64,000 nucleotides of DNA from Agromyces mariniharenae (GTDB lineage Bacteria > Actinomycetota > Actinomycetes > Actinomycetales > Microbacteriaceae): contig NZ_VSSB01000001.1 in NCBI RefSeq assembly GCF_008122505.1, positions 1,286,891 through 1,350,890 of the forward strand, in the 5' to 3' direction. The stretch's first letter is position 1, and the number at the start of each line of letters is the position of its first letter. Of the stretch, positions 51,152 through 60,034 are shown piece by piece. The position numbers and the translations under genes are program-made. The notes beneath the pieces are model-generated. The model searched no databases, was not told where the DNA came from, and worked only from the letters and a program-made list of their open reading frames with translations.

Positions 51152-51631
51152 GTGGCGGAACGCGCGATCACGGTCGCCGCATGGGAGTCGCTCTTCCGAG
51201 CCCAGGTCACGATCATGCGGGCCCTGGCGGCGGAGTTCCCGAGCGAGGTCATCTCGCTCAACGAGTACGACGTGCTCTTCAACATCACCCGGGCGCCCGG
51301 GCGCCGGCTCCGGCTGAAGGACCTCAACCGCTCGGTCCTCATCACGCAGCCGAGCGTGAGCCGCCTCGTCGACCGCCTCACGGCCCGCGGGCTCGTCACG
51401 AAGGAGCACGACCCCGAGGATGGGCGCGGCACCATCGTCGCGATCACCGAGGAGGGCTTCGCCCTGTTCCGTCGCGTCGCCTTCACGCACGTGGACGCGA
51501 TCACGAAGCACGTCGGCAACTCGCTCGACGAGGAGGAGCTGCGCACGCTCACCGAGCTGTGCGATCGCCTTCGGCTCGGCGTGAGCGAGGAGCAGCGGGC
51601 GCAGCGGTCCGACGAGTCGCCCGGGGCGTGA
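51152..51631 (+). CDS. MarR family transcriptional regulator
   Basis: 159-aa winged-helix repressor. The helix-turn-helix is LRLKDLNRSVLITQPSVSRLV, then DRLTARGLVTKEHDPEDGRGTI (wing), residues about 50-95, flanked by dimerisation helices. GTG at 51152 with GAGGGGAG upstream. It ends 3 bp before the convergent transglycosylase gene. The ligand is unknown; targets are not obvious from neighbours. Confidence 0.88.
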   Translation: MAERAITVAAWESLFRAQVTIMRALAAEFPSEVISLNEYDVLFNITRAPGRRLRLKDLNRSVLITQPSVSRLVDRLTARGLVTKEHDPEDGRGTIVAITEEGFALFRRVAFTHVDAITKHVGNSLDEEELRTLTELCDRLRLGVSEEQRAQRSDESPGA

Positions 51632-51634
51632 GCC

Positions 51635-52549
51635 TCAGCCCCCGATGTCGGATGCCGCCGCGTACTCGTTCGCGACGGACGCGACCTTGTCGACGTACGA
51701 GTCGAGGTGGTTGTACGAGAACACGGCCGCGCGCCAGCCCTCGACGCTCGTCATCGGACCCGAGGCGCACAGGTAGCGAGCCGTCGCCTGCGCCGCATCG
51801 TCGATCTGGTTCGGATCGGCGAGACCGTCGGCATTGCCGTCGTTCGCCCAGCGCGCCCACGTCGACGGGATGAACTGCATGGGTCCGACGGCGCGGTCCC
51901 ACACGGTGTCGCCGTCGAACTCGCCGCCGTCGGTGTCGGCGATGGCGGCCACGCCGTTGCCGTCGAGCGGCACGCCGACGATGCGCTTCGTGGGATAGCC
52001 GTCGTCGCCGAGCGTCGCGCCGCCGTAGCGGCCGTGGTTCGACTCGATCGAGCCGATGGCCGCGACCGTGGTCCAGTCGAGACCGCAGTCGGGCAGCTCG
52101 GCGGCCACCGCGAGGTGCGCGGCGATGTACGCGTTCATCGCTCGCTCGGGGATGCCGGTCGCCGCGGCGACCTGCGCGATCCACTCAGGATCGACCCAGG
52201 GCATCGGGAACCCGCCGGAGCTCGAGAGCGCCGCCGGGGCCTCTGCTTCCTCGAGGGGCGTGACGGGCGGGGTGGTCGTCGTCGCTGAGTCGATCGGGCC
52301 GGTCAGGAGCGGCCGGGCGATCTTCTGCCCGCTGTCGAGCTGCGAGTCGAACCCGCCGGGCTTGGCTCCGAGCCCCGCGACGTTCACGGCGTAGACGGCA
52401 CCGACGGCCAGGGCGGCGATGCCCGCGACCACGCCCGACCAGCCGAGGACGCTCCGCGTGCCCCGCCACATCCGCGCACCCCGGGCCTCCCCCGTCGCTC
52501 GAGGGCGTCGATCCTCGTCGTCCTCGTCGGAGAACGGGTCCCAGCTCAT
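51635..52549 (-). CDS. Lytic murein transglycosylase
   Basis: 304-aa membrane-anchored cell wall enzyme. A cytosolic tail (SWDPFSDEDDEDRRP) is followed by a helix at about 37-58, a Thr/Pro linker and a lysozyme-like SLT domain. The catalytic Glu169 is in IGSIESNHGRYGG; DRAVGPMQFIPSTWARW and TARYLCASGPM are typical of the MltB-like type. It cuts peptidoglycan glycan strands outside the membrane. The ATG at 52549 has GGAGCACCACG upstream. Confidence 0.9.
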   Translation of the reverse strand: MSWDPFSDEDDEDRRPRATGEARGARMWRGTRSVLGWSGVVAGIAALAVGAVYAVNVAGLGAKPGGFDSQLDSGQKIARPLLTGPIDSATTTTPPVTPLEEAEAPAALSSSGGFPMPWVDPEWIAQVAAATGIPERAMNAYIAAHLAVAAELPDCGLDWTTVAAIGSIESNHGRYGGATLGDDGYPTKRIVGVPLDGNGVAAIADTDGGEFDGDTVWDRAVGPMQFIPSTWARWANDGNADGLADPNQIDDAAQATARYLCASGPMTSVEGWRAAVFSYNHLDSYVDKVASVANEYAAASDIGG

Positions 52550-52672
52550 CGTGGTGCTCCATTCGGGCCGCTCGTCAGGCGCTCGCCCGCCGGTCCCCCG
52601 CGTCCCTGCCGTCACGGCGTGAAGCCGCTCAATCCAGAGTACCCAGCGCGGTGGGAACCGTCACTACCGCGA

Positions 52673-53749
52673 TCAGAACCGATCGAATCCGTGCACCGCG
52701 ACCTCGTCGGGCGTGCCCGGGTGCACCTCGAGCCCGAAGCCGGGCAGGTCGAGCGCGATCGTGAGCAGCGTGCCCCACTGCTCGTGCACCGGCCTCGCGG
52801 CATCCGGTCGCACGCAGATCGGCGCCGAGCCGCCGTGGGGGCCGCAGAACGCCGCCGCGCGCCCGGCGGCCGGGAGTCCCGACATCGCGCCGCCGACCGC
52901 CGAGGCGTGCGCGTAGCGGGCGCGGGTGGTCGAGTCGTCGGCGCTGGTGTCGCCCTCGGCGAGCGCGGGGTCGAGGAAGTGGTTGGTGTGCACGAGCCGG
53001 CCCTCGGCCGCTGGCCGCACCACCGCCATGCCCGCCGGCGAGAGCTCCAGGCTGGCCGCTTCGGCGATTCCGTCGTGGTACGCGGCCACGGTGAGCACGG
53101 TCGACGCGCTGACCCGAGCGGAAGCCGCGATGCGGCGCGCCTCGTCGAGCGTCGTCGCCTCCTCGAGGATGCGTCGCGCGATCGCGTGCACTGGGACCCC
53201 GCCCGCGTCACTGTCGGAGCGGTGCGACAGGATGTTGAAGTGCACGCCGAGTCCGGCGTCGTTGACGCCGATCTTCGCCGCGGTGCCGAACTCGGTGAAC
53301 AGCTTCACGCCGAGACCCGTCGCGGCCGTCAGGCGGAGCAGCAGGCCGTCGGTCGCGAGGTGGTCGTGCCAGTCCCAGGTCTGGATGGTCTCGGGCGCGC
53401 CCCCGTCAGCGGGCACCCGTACCGAGGTCGAGCACTCGCCCTCGCCGGCCGATGGCGCGACGGCGAGCACCTCGGTGCGGGCGGCCACCGCGAAGGCGCG
53501 CCACGGTTGGATGCCCGCGGCGGCGGCCGCGGCATCCGATTCGACGACGAGCGCCGGATACCACGCGTCAAGGGAGACGCGGCTGCGCTCGACGATGTCA
53601 CGGACCCGGTCGGCGGGGATGCCGAGCGCGTCGAAGTGCGCGAGGTAGCGATCGGCGCCCCGGCGGACGAACCCGCCGTAGGCCCGGCCGATCGCATCGC
53701 CGCGCTCGGCCGGGTCGGTCGTCTCGGTGGTCAGGTGGTGCAGCCGCAT
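52673..53749 (-). CDS. C45 family autoproteolytic acyltransferase/hydrolase
   Basis: 358-aa Ntn-fold enzyme resembling isopenicillin acyltransferase. The probable autoproteolysis site is before Cys106 (AGEGE-CSTSV), which would become the N-terminal nucleophile; TWDWHDH, GVNDAGLGVHFN and VHTNHFL are the following family motifs. It likely cleaves or transfers acyl groups on small amides; substrate unknown. It is divergent from a LacI regulator, with a palindromic operator in the gap, so the LacI protein probably controls it. Confidence 0.85.
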   Translation of the reverse strand: MRLHHLTTETTDPAERGDAIGRAYGGFVRRGADRYLAHFDALGIPADRVRDIVERSRVSLDAWYPALVVESDAAAAAAGIQPWRAFAVAARTEVLAVAPSAGEGECSTSVRVPADGGAPETIQTWDWHDHLATDGLLLRLTAATGLGVKLFTEFGTAAKIGVNDAGLGVHFNILSHRSDSDAGGVPVHAIARRILEEATTLDEARRIAASARVSASTVLTVAAYHDGIAEAASLELSPAGMAVVRPAAEGRLVHTNHFLDPALAEGDTSADDSTTRARYAHASAVGGAMSGLPAAGRAAAFCGPHGGSAPICVRPDAARPVHEQWGTLLTIALDLPGFGLEVHPGTPDEVAVHGFDRF

Positions 53750-53819
53750 CGCGTGTTCCGGTCTTCCTCGCTCGCGCCCTCGTGGTGGTCCATCGTCGGG
53801 CGCCTACAGGCTAGGAGCG

Positions 53820-53831
53820 TAAAACGTTTTA
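53820..53831. promoter_or_regulatory. LacI-type operator TAAAACGTTTTA
   Basis: Perfect 12-bp palindrome with the central CG typical of LacI-family sites, between the C45 gene and the LacI gene. TATACAAT (53830-53837), a likely -10 for lacI, adjoins it, fitting autorepression. Confidence 0.8.
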
Positions 53832-53868
53832 TACAATCGGCCTCGGCGGAACGAGGTCGGGAGGCCTG

Positions 53869-54888
53869 ATGGCACGAGCGGGCGGCGTGACCATCCGCGA
53901 CGTCGCGAAGCGTGCGGGCGTCTCGATCGCGGCGGTCTCGATGGCACTGAACGGCACCGGAACCCTGAGCGCGGCGACGCGCACGCGCGTGCGCGAGGTC
54001 GCCGACGAGATGGAGTACCAGGCCGACGCGCTCGCCCGCGGACTGCGGCGCTCCTCGGTCGGTGCGATCGGGCTCGTGATCCGCTCCCTCGACCTACTGG
54101 GCGACTACGCGCCCGCGGGAGTCGACGTGTTCGCCCGGTTCATCGGCGACCTCTCGTCGCAGGCGATGGCGCGCGGCCTCAGCGTCATGCTGGTGCCCGA
54201 CCTCACCCGGCGGCCCGCTCCCCCGCTGGCCCTCGGGCTCGACGGCTACGTCGTCGACCTGCCGACCGTCGACGACCCCGTCGTGCGCCTGCTCGAGCGG
54301 CGCGGCATCCCGTACGTGACACTCGGACGCGATCCCGACCGTCCCGGCTTCACCGACTGGGCGTCGGAGGACGGCCCGGCGATCACCCGCCGGGTGCTCG
54401 ACCACCTCGCCGCCCGCGGTGCGCGGTGCATCGCACTGGTGCGCGGCACGGTGCCGAACGCGTGGAACCTCGACGCCGAGGCCGCGTACCGCAGCTGGAG
54501 CGCTTCACGGGGAGCGGCACCGATCGTGCGCGAGGTCGCCGAGGGCGACGGCGAGGCCGGCGGCCGGTCGATGGCCCACCGGCTGGCCGACGAGGGAGCG
54601 CCCGACGCGGTGCTCTGCCTCACGGGCCGCCACGCGGCCGGGATGCTCGCGGGGCTCGCCGAGCGCGGCATCCGCGTGCCCCACGACGCCATGATCGCGA
54701 CCGCGTCCGACTCGGAGCACGCGCGCCACAGCCGGCCCGCGATCTCAGCGGTGGAACTCGACACCGCCGCCACGTCGGCGGCGCTGCTCGACCTGCTGCA
54801 GGCGCGCATCGACGGCCGACCGAGCGTCGCCCCGGTGCTCACCGGAGCACGGTTCCATCCGCGCGGCTCGACCCGACGACGCGACTGA
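53869..54888 (+). CDS. LacI family transcriptional regulator
   Basis: 339-aa regulator. N-terminal helix-turn-helix VTIRDVAKRAGVSIAAVSMALNG with hinge ALARGLRRSSVGAIGLV, then a periplasmic-binding-protein-like ligand domain. The palindrome at 53820-53831 is its likely operator, and the divergent C45 acyltransferase the likely target; the ligand cannot be told. ATG at 53869 with GGGAGG upstream. Confidence 0.9.
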   Translation: MARAGGVTIRDVAKRAGVSIAAVSMALNGTGTLSAATRTRVREVADEMEYQADALARGLRRSSVGAIGLVIRSLDLLGDYAPAGVDVFARFIGDLSSQAMARGLSVMLVPDLTRRPAPPLALGLDGYVVDLPTVDDPVVRLLERRGIPYVTLGRDPDRPGFTDWASEDGPAITRRVLDHLAARGARCIALVRGTVPNAWNLDAEAAYRSWSASRGAAPIVREVAEGDGEAGGRSMAHRLADEGAPDAVLCLTGRHAAGMLAGLAERGIRVPHDAMIATASDSEHARHSRPAISAVELDTAATSAALLDLLQARIDGRPSVAPVLTGARFHPRGSTRRRD

Positions 54889-54893
54889 GCCGG

Positions 54894-55268
54894 TCAGCGG
54901 AGGCGCCGACGCGCCGACGAGAGGCGGGCCACCGCGGCTGCCGCCCAGCCCACCGCCGAGACGAGCGGGACCGCGAGCGCGATCATCGCGACCGGGTTCG
55001 GGTGGAACTTCAGTCCGTTCGGACCGCCGATGTACGCGCCCACCGGGATCGCGTAGCCGCCGCCCCCGCCGCCGCTGCCCTCGCCACGGCCCGGGGGGAA
55101 CTCGCCCTGGCCCTCGGACTCCCCCGAGCCCTCGCCGCCGCCGAACCCGAAGACCACGAGCGCGGCGGGCACGAAGTCCTGCCCGTTCAGTGTGGTCTTC
55201 TCGCCGTACGCCATCTTCGCGCCCCACGTCGGCAGCGATTCCGCCAGTCCCTCGAGTACCTTCGCCAT
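54894..55268 (-). CDS. GerW/YtfJ family protein
   Basis: 124-aa protein of the sporulation GerW (YtfJ) family: MAKVLEGLAESLPTWGAKMA, YGEKTTLNGQDFVPAALVVF, a Gly/Glu-rich loop, then GGGGGGYAIPVGAYIGGPNG and a C-terminal hydrophobic segment (MIALAVPLVSAVGWAAAAVA). Homologues in non-sporulating actinobacteria have no known role. The ATG at 55268 lies 6 nt after a TAGCGT box. Divergent from the transaldolase gene; convergent with lacI. Confidence 0.8.
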   Translation of the reverse strand: MAKVLEGLAESLPTWGAKMAYGEKTTLNGQDFVPAALVVFGFGGGEGSGESEGQGEFPPGRGEGSGGGGGGYAIPVGAYIGGPNGLKFHPNPVAMIALAVPLVSAVGWAAAAVARLSSARRRLR

Positions 55269-55274
55269 GGCTCG

Positions 55275-55280
55275 ACGCTA
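55275..55280 (-). promoter_or_regulatory. -10 box TAGCGT, leaderless GerW homologue
   Basis: TAGCGT ends 6 nt before the ATG at 55268. Confidence 0.5.
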
Positions 55281-55405
55281 CGCGGGTCTGCTCCGCACGG
55301 CTACCGGCGATCGGGCACCCGCGCGCCCGGTGATCGAAGGCGATCCCTCGACGGATGCCGCGGCATCCGCTCGACGCCCGCCGGAAACGGGCGGAGACTA
55401 CTGGC

Positions 55406-56518
55406 ATGAGCACCGACACCCCGACCGCCGCCCTGTCGCAGGCCGGCGTCAGCATCTGGCTCGACGACCTCTCCCGCAAGCGCATCACCACGGGCGAGCT
55501 CGAGCGTCTCATCGCCGAGCGCGACGTGGTGGGCGTCACCACGAACCCGACGATCTTCGCGAACGCGTTCGCCGACGGCGAGTCGTACACCGCGGCCCTG
55601 CACGACCTCGCCGCCGAGGGCGCCGACGTCGAGCATGCGATCTTCGAGATCACCACGCACGACGTGCGGGATGCCGCCGACCACCTCCGCGAGGTCTACG
55701 ACCGCACCGACGGCTACGACGGACGCGTGTCGATCGAGGTCCAGCCCGGTCTCGCGCACGACACCGAGGGCACCGTGGCCGAGGCGCACGCACTCTGGGA
55801 CAAGGTCGCCCGCCCCAACGCCATGGTCAAGATCCCGGCGACCGTCGAAGGGCTGGACGCGATCACCGCGGCGATCGGCGCCGGGATCAGCATCAACGTG
55901 ACGCTGATCTTCAGCCTCGACCGGTACCGGCAGGTCATCGACGCCTACCTCGCCGGGCTCGAGCAGGCGAAGGCCGCGGGCATCGACCTGTCCACGATCC
56001 ACTCGGTCGCATCGTTCTTCGTGTCCCGGGTGGACACCGAGATCGACAAGCGGCTCACCGCGATCGGCACCGACGAAGCGCTCGCGCTCAAGAGCAAGGC
56101 CGGCGTCGCGAACGCCCAGCTCGCCTACCAGCTCTACCAGGAGGCGTTCGCGACCGAACGGGCCGCCGCGCTCCTGGCCGCAGGAGGGAAGCGGCAGCGT
56201 CCGCTGTGGGCGTCGACCGGGGTGAAGGACCCGGCGCTCCCCGACACGCTGTACGTGACCGAGCTGGTCGCGCCGGGCGTGGTGAACACGATGCCCGAGA
56301 AGACCCTCGAGGCCACCTTCGACCACGGCGAGATCCGCGGCGACACCGTGACCGGGTCCTACGCCGAGGCCGGTGCGGTGCTCGACGCGCTCGCGGCGGT
56401 GGGCGTCGACTACGACGACGTCACCGCCGTGCTCGAGCGCGAGGGCGTGGAGAAGTTCAGCGTGTCCTGGAACGAGCTGCTCGAGACCGTCCGCACCGCA
56501 CTGGAGGCGGCCCGATGA
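55406..56518 (+). CDS. tal: Transaldolase
   Basis: 370-aa class I aldolase of the pentose phosphate pathway. The signature [14 protein letters not shown] is at residues about 46-60. The Schiff-base Lys is in [10 protein letters not shown], followed by [32 protein letters not shown] and [12 protein letters not shown]. Length and N-terminal sequence match actinobacterial transaldolase B-like enzymes. The usual partners tkt, zwf and opcA are not adjacent. ATG at 55406 with GGAG upstream. Confidence 0.95.
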   Translation: MSTDTPTAALSQAGVSIWLDDLSRKRITTGELERLIAERDVVGVTTNPTIFANAFADGESYTAALHDLAAEGADVEHAIFEITTHDVRDAADHLREVYDRTDGYDGRVSIEVQPGLAHDTEGTVAEAHALWDKVARPNAMVKIPATVEGLDAITAAIGAGISINVTLIFSLDRYRQVIDAYLAGLEQAKAAGIDLSTIHSVASFFVSRVDTEIDKRLTAIGTDEALALKSKAGVANAQLAYQLYQEAFATERAAALLAAGGKRQRPLWASTGVKDPALPDTLYVTELVAPGVVNTMPEKTLEATFDHGEIRGDTVTGSYAEAGAVLDALAAVGVDYDDVTAVLEREGVEKFSVSWNELLETVRTALEAAR

Positions 56519-56557
56519 GCCTCCGACGTCCGGGCTGACGCGACGCGGCCGCCGCCC

Positions 56558-58216
56558 TCACGTCGCGGCGGCCGCCCGGCGGGTGTGGCTCCGCGCGTGC
56601 TCGACCGCCGCCGGGAGGTCGTCGAAGAGGTGGTTGCGGTGTCGCAGCGAGTCGATGACGCCCACACGTCGTGCGAGCTCGAGGTGACGCGGTTGCACGC
56701 CCTTCACGAGCACGGTGACGCCCCGGCGCTCGAGCGCGCGGATCAGCTCGGTGATCACCTGCGCACCGGTGGCGTCGAGCAGCTGGAGCTGCGACATCCG
56801 GATGATGACGACGTCGACGTCGCGCAGCGTCGCGACCCGTTCGAGCATGCGCTCGGCCGCGCCGAAGAAGAGTGCGCCGTCGAGCCGGAACAGGGCGATG
56901 CGCTCGTCGGCCGGCTCGGCCGGACCCGGGAGCTCCTCGCGGTGCACGCCGCTCGAGCGCGCGACCGCGCGCAGGGCGAGGAACGCGGCGACCACGATGC
57001 CGACGAGCACCGCGGTGATGAGGTCGACGCTGACCGTGATGATGGCGGTCGCGACGAACACGGCGGCATCCGCCCGCGACGACCTGACGACGGTTCGGAC
57101 CGTCGCGAACGAGATCATGCGCGTCGCGGTGACCATGAGGACGCCGGCGAGCGCCGCGAGCGGGATGGAGGCGACGACGACCGCGCCGACCGCGACGATC
57201 CCGGCGAGCAGCAGGGCGTGCACGATCGCCGCGACGCGCGTGCGCCCGCCGGTGCGGACGTTGACCGCCGTCCGTGCGATCGCGCCCGTCGCCGGCATGC
57301 CGCCGAAGAGCGCCGAGGCGATCGACGCGAGCCCCTGGCCCACGAGTTCGCGATCCGCGTCGTACGGCCCGGTGTCGGCCATGGTCGCCGCGACCCGCGC
57401 CGACAGCAGCGACTCGATCGCCGCGAGGGCGGCGACGGTGGCTGCGGGCAGGAGCAGCCCGGTGAGCGTCGCCGGGTCGATGACGGGAAGCGCCGGCGCG
57501 GGCAGCCCGCTCGGCAGCGCGCCGATCGTCGCGACGGGCACGCCCGCGAGCACCGTGACCGCGGACACGACGACGATCGCGAGGATCGAGCCCGGGACGA
57601 GCGGGTGGATGCGGGGCGCGACGAGCATGATCGCGGCGACCACCGCGACGACGGCGAGCGACCACGCGGCATCCGGCCACGAGGCCTGCAGCACCGCCTG
57701 GATCGCCCCGACCACGGCGTTCGCACCCTCGGTCGCGGGCACGCCGAGCGCCGACGGCACCTGCTGCAGGAAGATGATGACGGCGATGCCGAGCGTGAAG
57801 CCCTCGATGACCGGCCACGGGATGAACGTGACCGCCCGGCCGAGGCGCAGCGCGCCGGCGACGAGCACCATGGCGCCGGCGAGCAGTCCGACGACCGCGA
57901 GCGCGCCCGGCCCGTGCGTCGCGATGATGGGGGCGAGCACGACGACCATCGCGCCCGTCGGCCCCGACACCTGCACGTTCGACCCGCCGAACACCGCCGC
58001 GACGATGCCGGCCACGATCGCGGTGACGAGTCCGCTCTCGGCGCCCGCGCCCGAGCTGACGCCGAACGCGAGGGCGAGCGGCAGTGCGACGATGCCCACG
58101 GTGACGCCCGCGATGAGGTCGCCCTTCCAGGTTCGCCGCAGGTCGCGATAGTCCGCGGCCGCGGGCAGCAGCGAGCGGATGCCGCTCGCGACGCGCCGCA
58201 CGGTCGTGCCGGTCAT
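56558..58216 (-). CDS. SulP family anion transporter with STAS domain (second copy)
   Basis: 552-aa transporter with about 12 helices: signature GVTVGIVALPLALAFGVSSGAGAESG near residue 35, FTLGIAVIIFLQQVP near 155, and FGGMPATGAIARTAVNVRTGG near 300. The C-terminal STAS domain is LFRLDGALFFGAAERMLERV, then IIRMSQLQLLDATGAQVI. It differs clearly from the sulfatase-linked copy and resembles BicA-type bicarbonate/sulfate transporters; substrate unknown. The ATG overlaps the ArsR stop by 4 nt, so both are one operon. Confidence 0.88.
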   Translation of the reverse strand: MTGTTVRRVASGIRSLLPAAADYRDLRRTWKGDLIAGVTVGIVALPLALAFGVSSGAGAESGLVTAIVAGIVAAVFGGSNVQVSGPTGAMVVVLAPIIATHGPGALAVVGLLAGAMVLVAGALRLGRAVTFIPWPVIEGFTLGIAVIIFLQQVPSALGVPATEGANAVVGAIQAVLQASWPDAAWSLAVVAVVAAIMLVAPRIHPLVPGSILAIVVVSAVTVLAGVPVATIGALPSGLPAPALPVIDPATLTGLLLPAATVAALAAIESLLSARVAATMADTGPYDADRELVGQGLASIASALFGGMPATGAIARTAVNVRTGGRTRVAAIVHALLLAGIVAVGAVVVASIPLAALAGVLMVTATRMISFATVRTVVRSSRADAAVFVATAIITVSVDLITAVLVGIVVAAFLALRAVARSSGVHREELPGPAEPADERIALFRLDGALFFGAAERMLERVATLRDVDVVIIRMSQLQLLDATGAQVITELIRALERRGVTVLVKGVQPRHLELARRVGVIDSLRHRNHLFDDLPAAVEHARSHTRRAAAAT

Positions 58217-58599
58217 GCGCGGGCAGCCGCCTGCGACCGCTCCGGCAGCTCAGGAAGCTCCGCCTGCGCGACGAGCTGCTGCTCGGTCGTCTGGAGGATC
58301 TCGCCGAGCAGGACGCGCGCGACGCGGAGCAGGTCGGCGACCTGCGGATAGGCCAGCCGGTAGAGCACCTGGTTGCCCCGTCGCTCGGCGGTGACGAGCC
58401 GGTGCGTGCGCAGCACCGCGAGGTGCTGCGACAGGTGCGACGCCTCGAGGCCGGTCGCCTCGAGGAGCTCGCCGACCGGCGTCTCCTCGCCGTTCGCCGC
58501 GACGAGCACCTCGAGCACGCGAACGCGCAGCGGGTGCGCGAGGCCCTTGAACAGGTTGGCCTTGACCTCGTACAGCGGGCGGCTGGCATCCGTGAACAC
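58213..58599 (-). CDS. ArsR family regulator of the SulP operon
   Basis: 128-aa winged-helix protein: LFKGLAHPLRVRVLEVL, PVGELLEATGLEASHLSQHL, RTHRLVTAERRGNQVLYRLA. No Cys is present, so it is not a thiol or metal sensor of the usual type. First gene of the ArsR-SulP operon, and the promoter carries an inverted repeat (58611-58628). GTG at 58599. A role in sensing anion supply is inferred. Confidence 0.87.
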   Translation of the reverse strand: MFTDASRPLYEVKANLFKGLAHPLRVRVLEVLVAANGEETPVGELLEATGLEASHLSQHLAVLRTHRLVTAERRGNQVLYRLAYPQVADLLRVARVLLGEILQTTEQQLVAQAELPELPERSQAAARA

Positions 58600-58610
58600 G
58601 GCGACTCCTC

Positions 58611-58628
58611 ATGGATTGATGAATCCAT
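58611..58628. promoter_or_regulatory. Inverted repeat ATGGATT-N4-AATCCAT, probable ArsR operator
   Basis: Perfect 7-bp arms starting 11 bp before the ArsR GTG, in the region where the promoter should be. It fits negative autoregulation. Confidence 0.65.
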
Positions 58629-58837
58629 CAAACCATGAATCAGCGGACTGGCCGAATCGAGGCTGCGCTGAACGACCCGGAACGAACACGAGTCACTGGC
58701 GCCGCCTCGGGTCCGCGCGACCCCCGGGGGTCGTACCCCCGGGTCTCCGACCAGTAGCGACGACGGGCGCGACGAGCGGGGTGCGACGGGCAGTCTCGTT
58801 GCAGTCACTGACCGAACCCGGTCACCGAGAGGAAATC

Positions 58838-60034
58838 ATGAGCACCATCATCGACACCCCCACCAGCATCCGGCCCTTCACGGTCGAGTTCCCGCAGGAA
58901 CAGCTCGACGACGCGCGCCGGCGGATCGCGGCGACCCGATTCCCGAGCCGGGAGCTCGTCCAGGACCGCTCCCAAGGGGTGCAGCTCGCGACGCTGCAGG
59001 CGCTCGCGCGGTACTGGTCGGACGACTACGACTGGCGCAGGGTCGAACGACGGCTGAATGCGCTGCCCCAGTTCACGACCGAGATCGACGGCGTCGAGAT
59101 CCACTTCATCCACGTGAGGTCGCCGCATGACAATGCGATGCCCCTGATCATGACGCACGGCTGGCCGGGCTCGGTCATCGAGCTGCTGGACACCATCGGC
59201 CCGCTGACCGACCCCACCGCGCACGGCGGCTCGGCCGAGGATGCGTTCCACGTCGTCCTCCCGTCCCTGCCCGGCTACGGCTTCTCCAGCGCCCCCACCG
59301 AGCTCGGCTGGGAGAACGGCCCCATCGCCGGCGCCTGGGCGAAGCTGATGGCCGGCCTCGGCTACACGCGCTACGTCGCCCAGGGTGGCGACGTCGGCGC
59401 CGCGGTCACCGACGCGATGGGCCGCCAGGGCCCCGACGGACTCGTCGGCATCCACATGAACCTGCTCGCCCTCGCGATCGGCGTCAAGGACATCCTTCCG
59501 GCCGAATCCGAGCAGGAGCGTGCCGCGCACGCCGCGCTCGAGACGTTCACCACCGACGGCTTCGGCTACTTCCTCGAGCAGTCCACGCGGCCGCAGACCA
59601 TCGGCTACTCGCTGCTCGACTCGCCGATCGGGCTCGCCGCATGGATGCTCGACCACGACACCGACAGCTACCTCAAGATCAGCCGCGCGTTCGTCGACGG
59701 CGACCCCGTCGGCAACCTCACCCGGGACCAGATCCTGGACAACATCACGCTGTACTGGTTGACGGGCACCGGTGCGTCGGCCGCCCGCTGGTACTGGGAG
59801 TTCGGCCGGTTCCTGGCCGCGACCCACGGCCACACGCCGCCGCCGGTGCAGGTTCCGGTCGCGTTCACGACGTTCCCGGGCGAGCTCTTCCCGTCCCCTC
59901 GCACCTGGGTCGAGGCCGTCTACCCGACGACCACGTACTTCAACGCGGTCGGCCGCGGTGGCCACTTCGCGGCCTGGGAGGAGCCCGAGCTCTTCACGGC
60001 CGAGGTGCGGGCCGCGTTCAGGTCGCTGCGCTGA
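58838..60034 (+). CDS. Epoxide hydrolase family protein (N-terminal EHN domain)
   Basis: 398-aa alpha/beta hydrolase of the juvenile-hormone/microsomal type. EHN domain: RPFTVEFPQEQLDDARRRIA near residue 12; oxyanion hole HGWPGS at 108-113; nucleophile Asp185 in AQGGDVGAAV; Tyr in LPGYGFS and others; His376 in GRGGHFAAWEEPE. The catalytic residues are all in place. ATG at 58838 with GAGAGGAAA upstream. Overlaps the oxidoreductase gene (TGATG), so they are co-translated. Confidence 0.9.
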   Translation: MSTIIDTPTSIRPFTVEFPQEQLDDARRRIAATRFPSRELVQDRSQGVQLATLQALARYWSDDYDWRRVERRLNALPQFTTEIDGVEIHFIHVRSPHDNAMPLIMTHGWPGSVIELLDTIGPLTDPTAHGGSAEDAFHVVLPSLPGYGFSSAPTELGWENGPIAGAWAKLMAGLGYTRYVAQGGDVGAAVTDAMGRQGPDGLVGIHMNLLALAIGVKDILPAESEQERAAHAALETFTTDGFGYFLEQSTRPQTIGYSLLDSPIGLAAWMLDHDTDSYLKISRAFVDGDPVGNLTRDQILDNITLYWLTGTGASAARWYWEFGRFLAATHGHTPPPVQVPVAFTTFPGELFPSPRTWVEAVYPTTTYFNAVGRGGHFAAWEEPELFTAEVRAAFRSLR

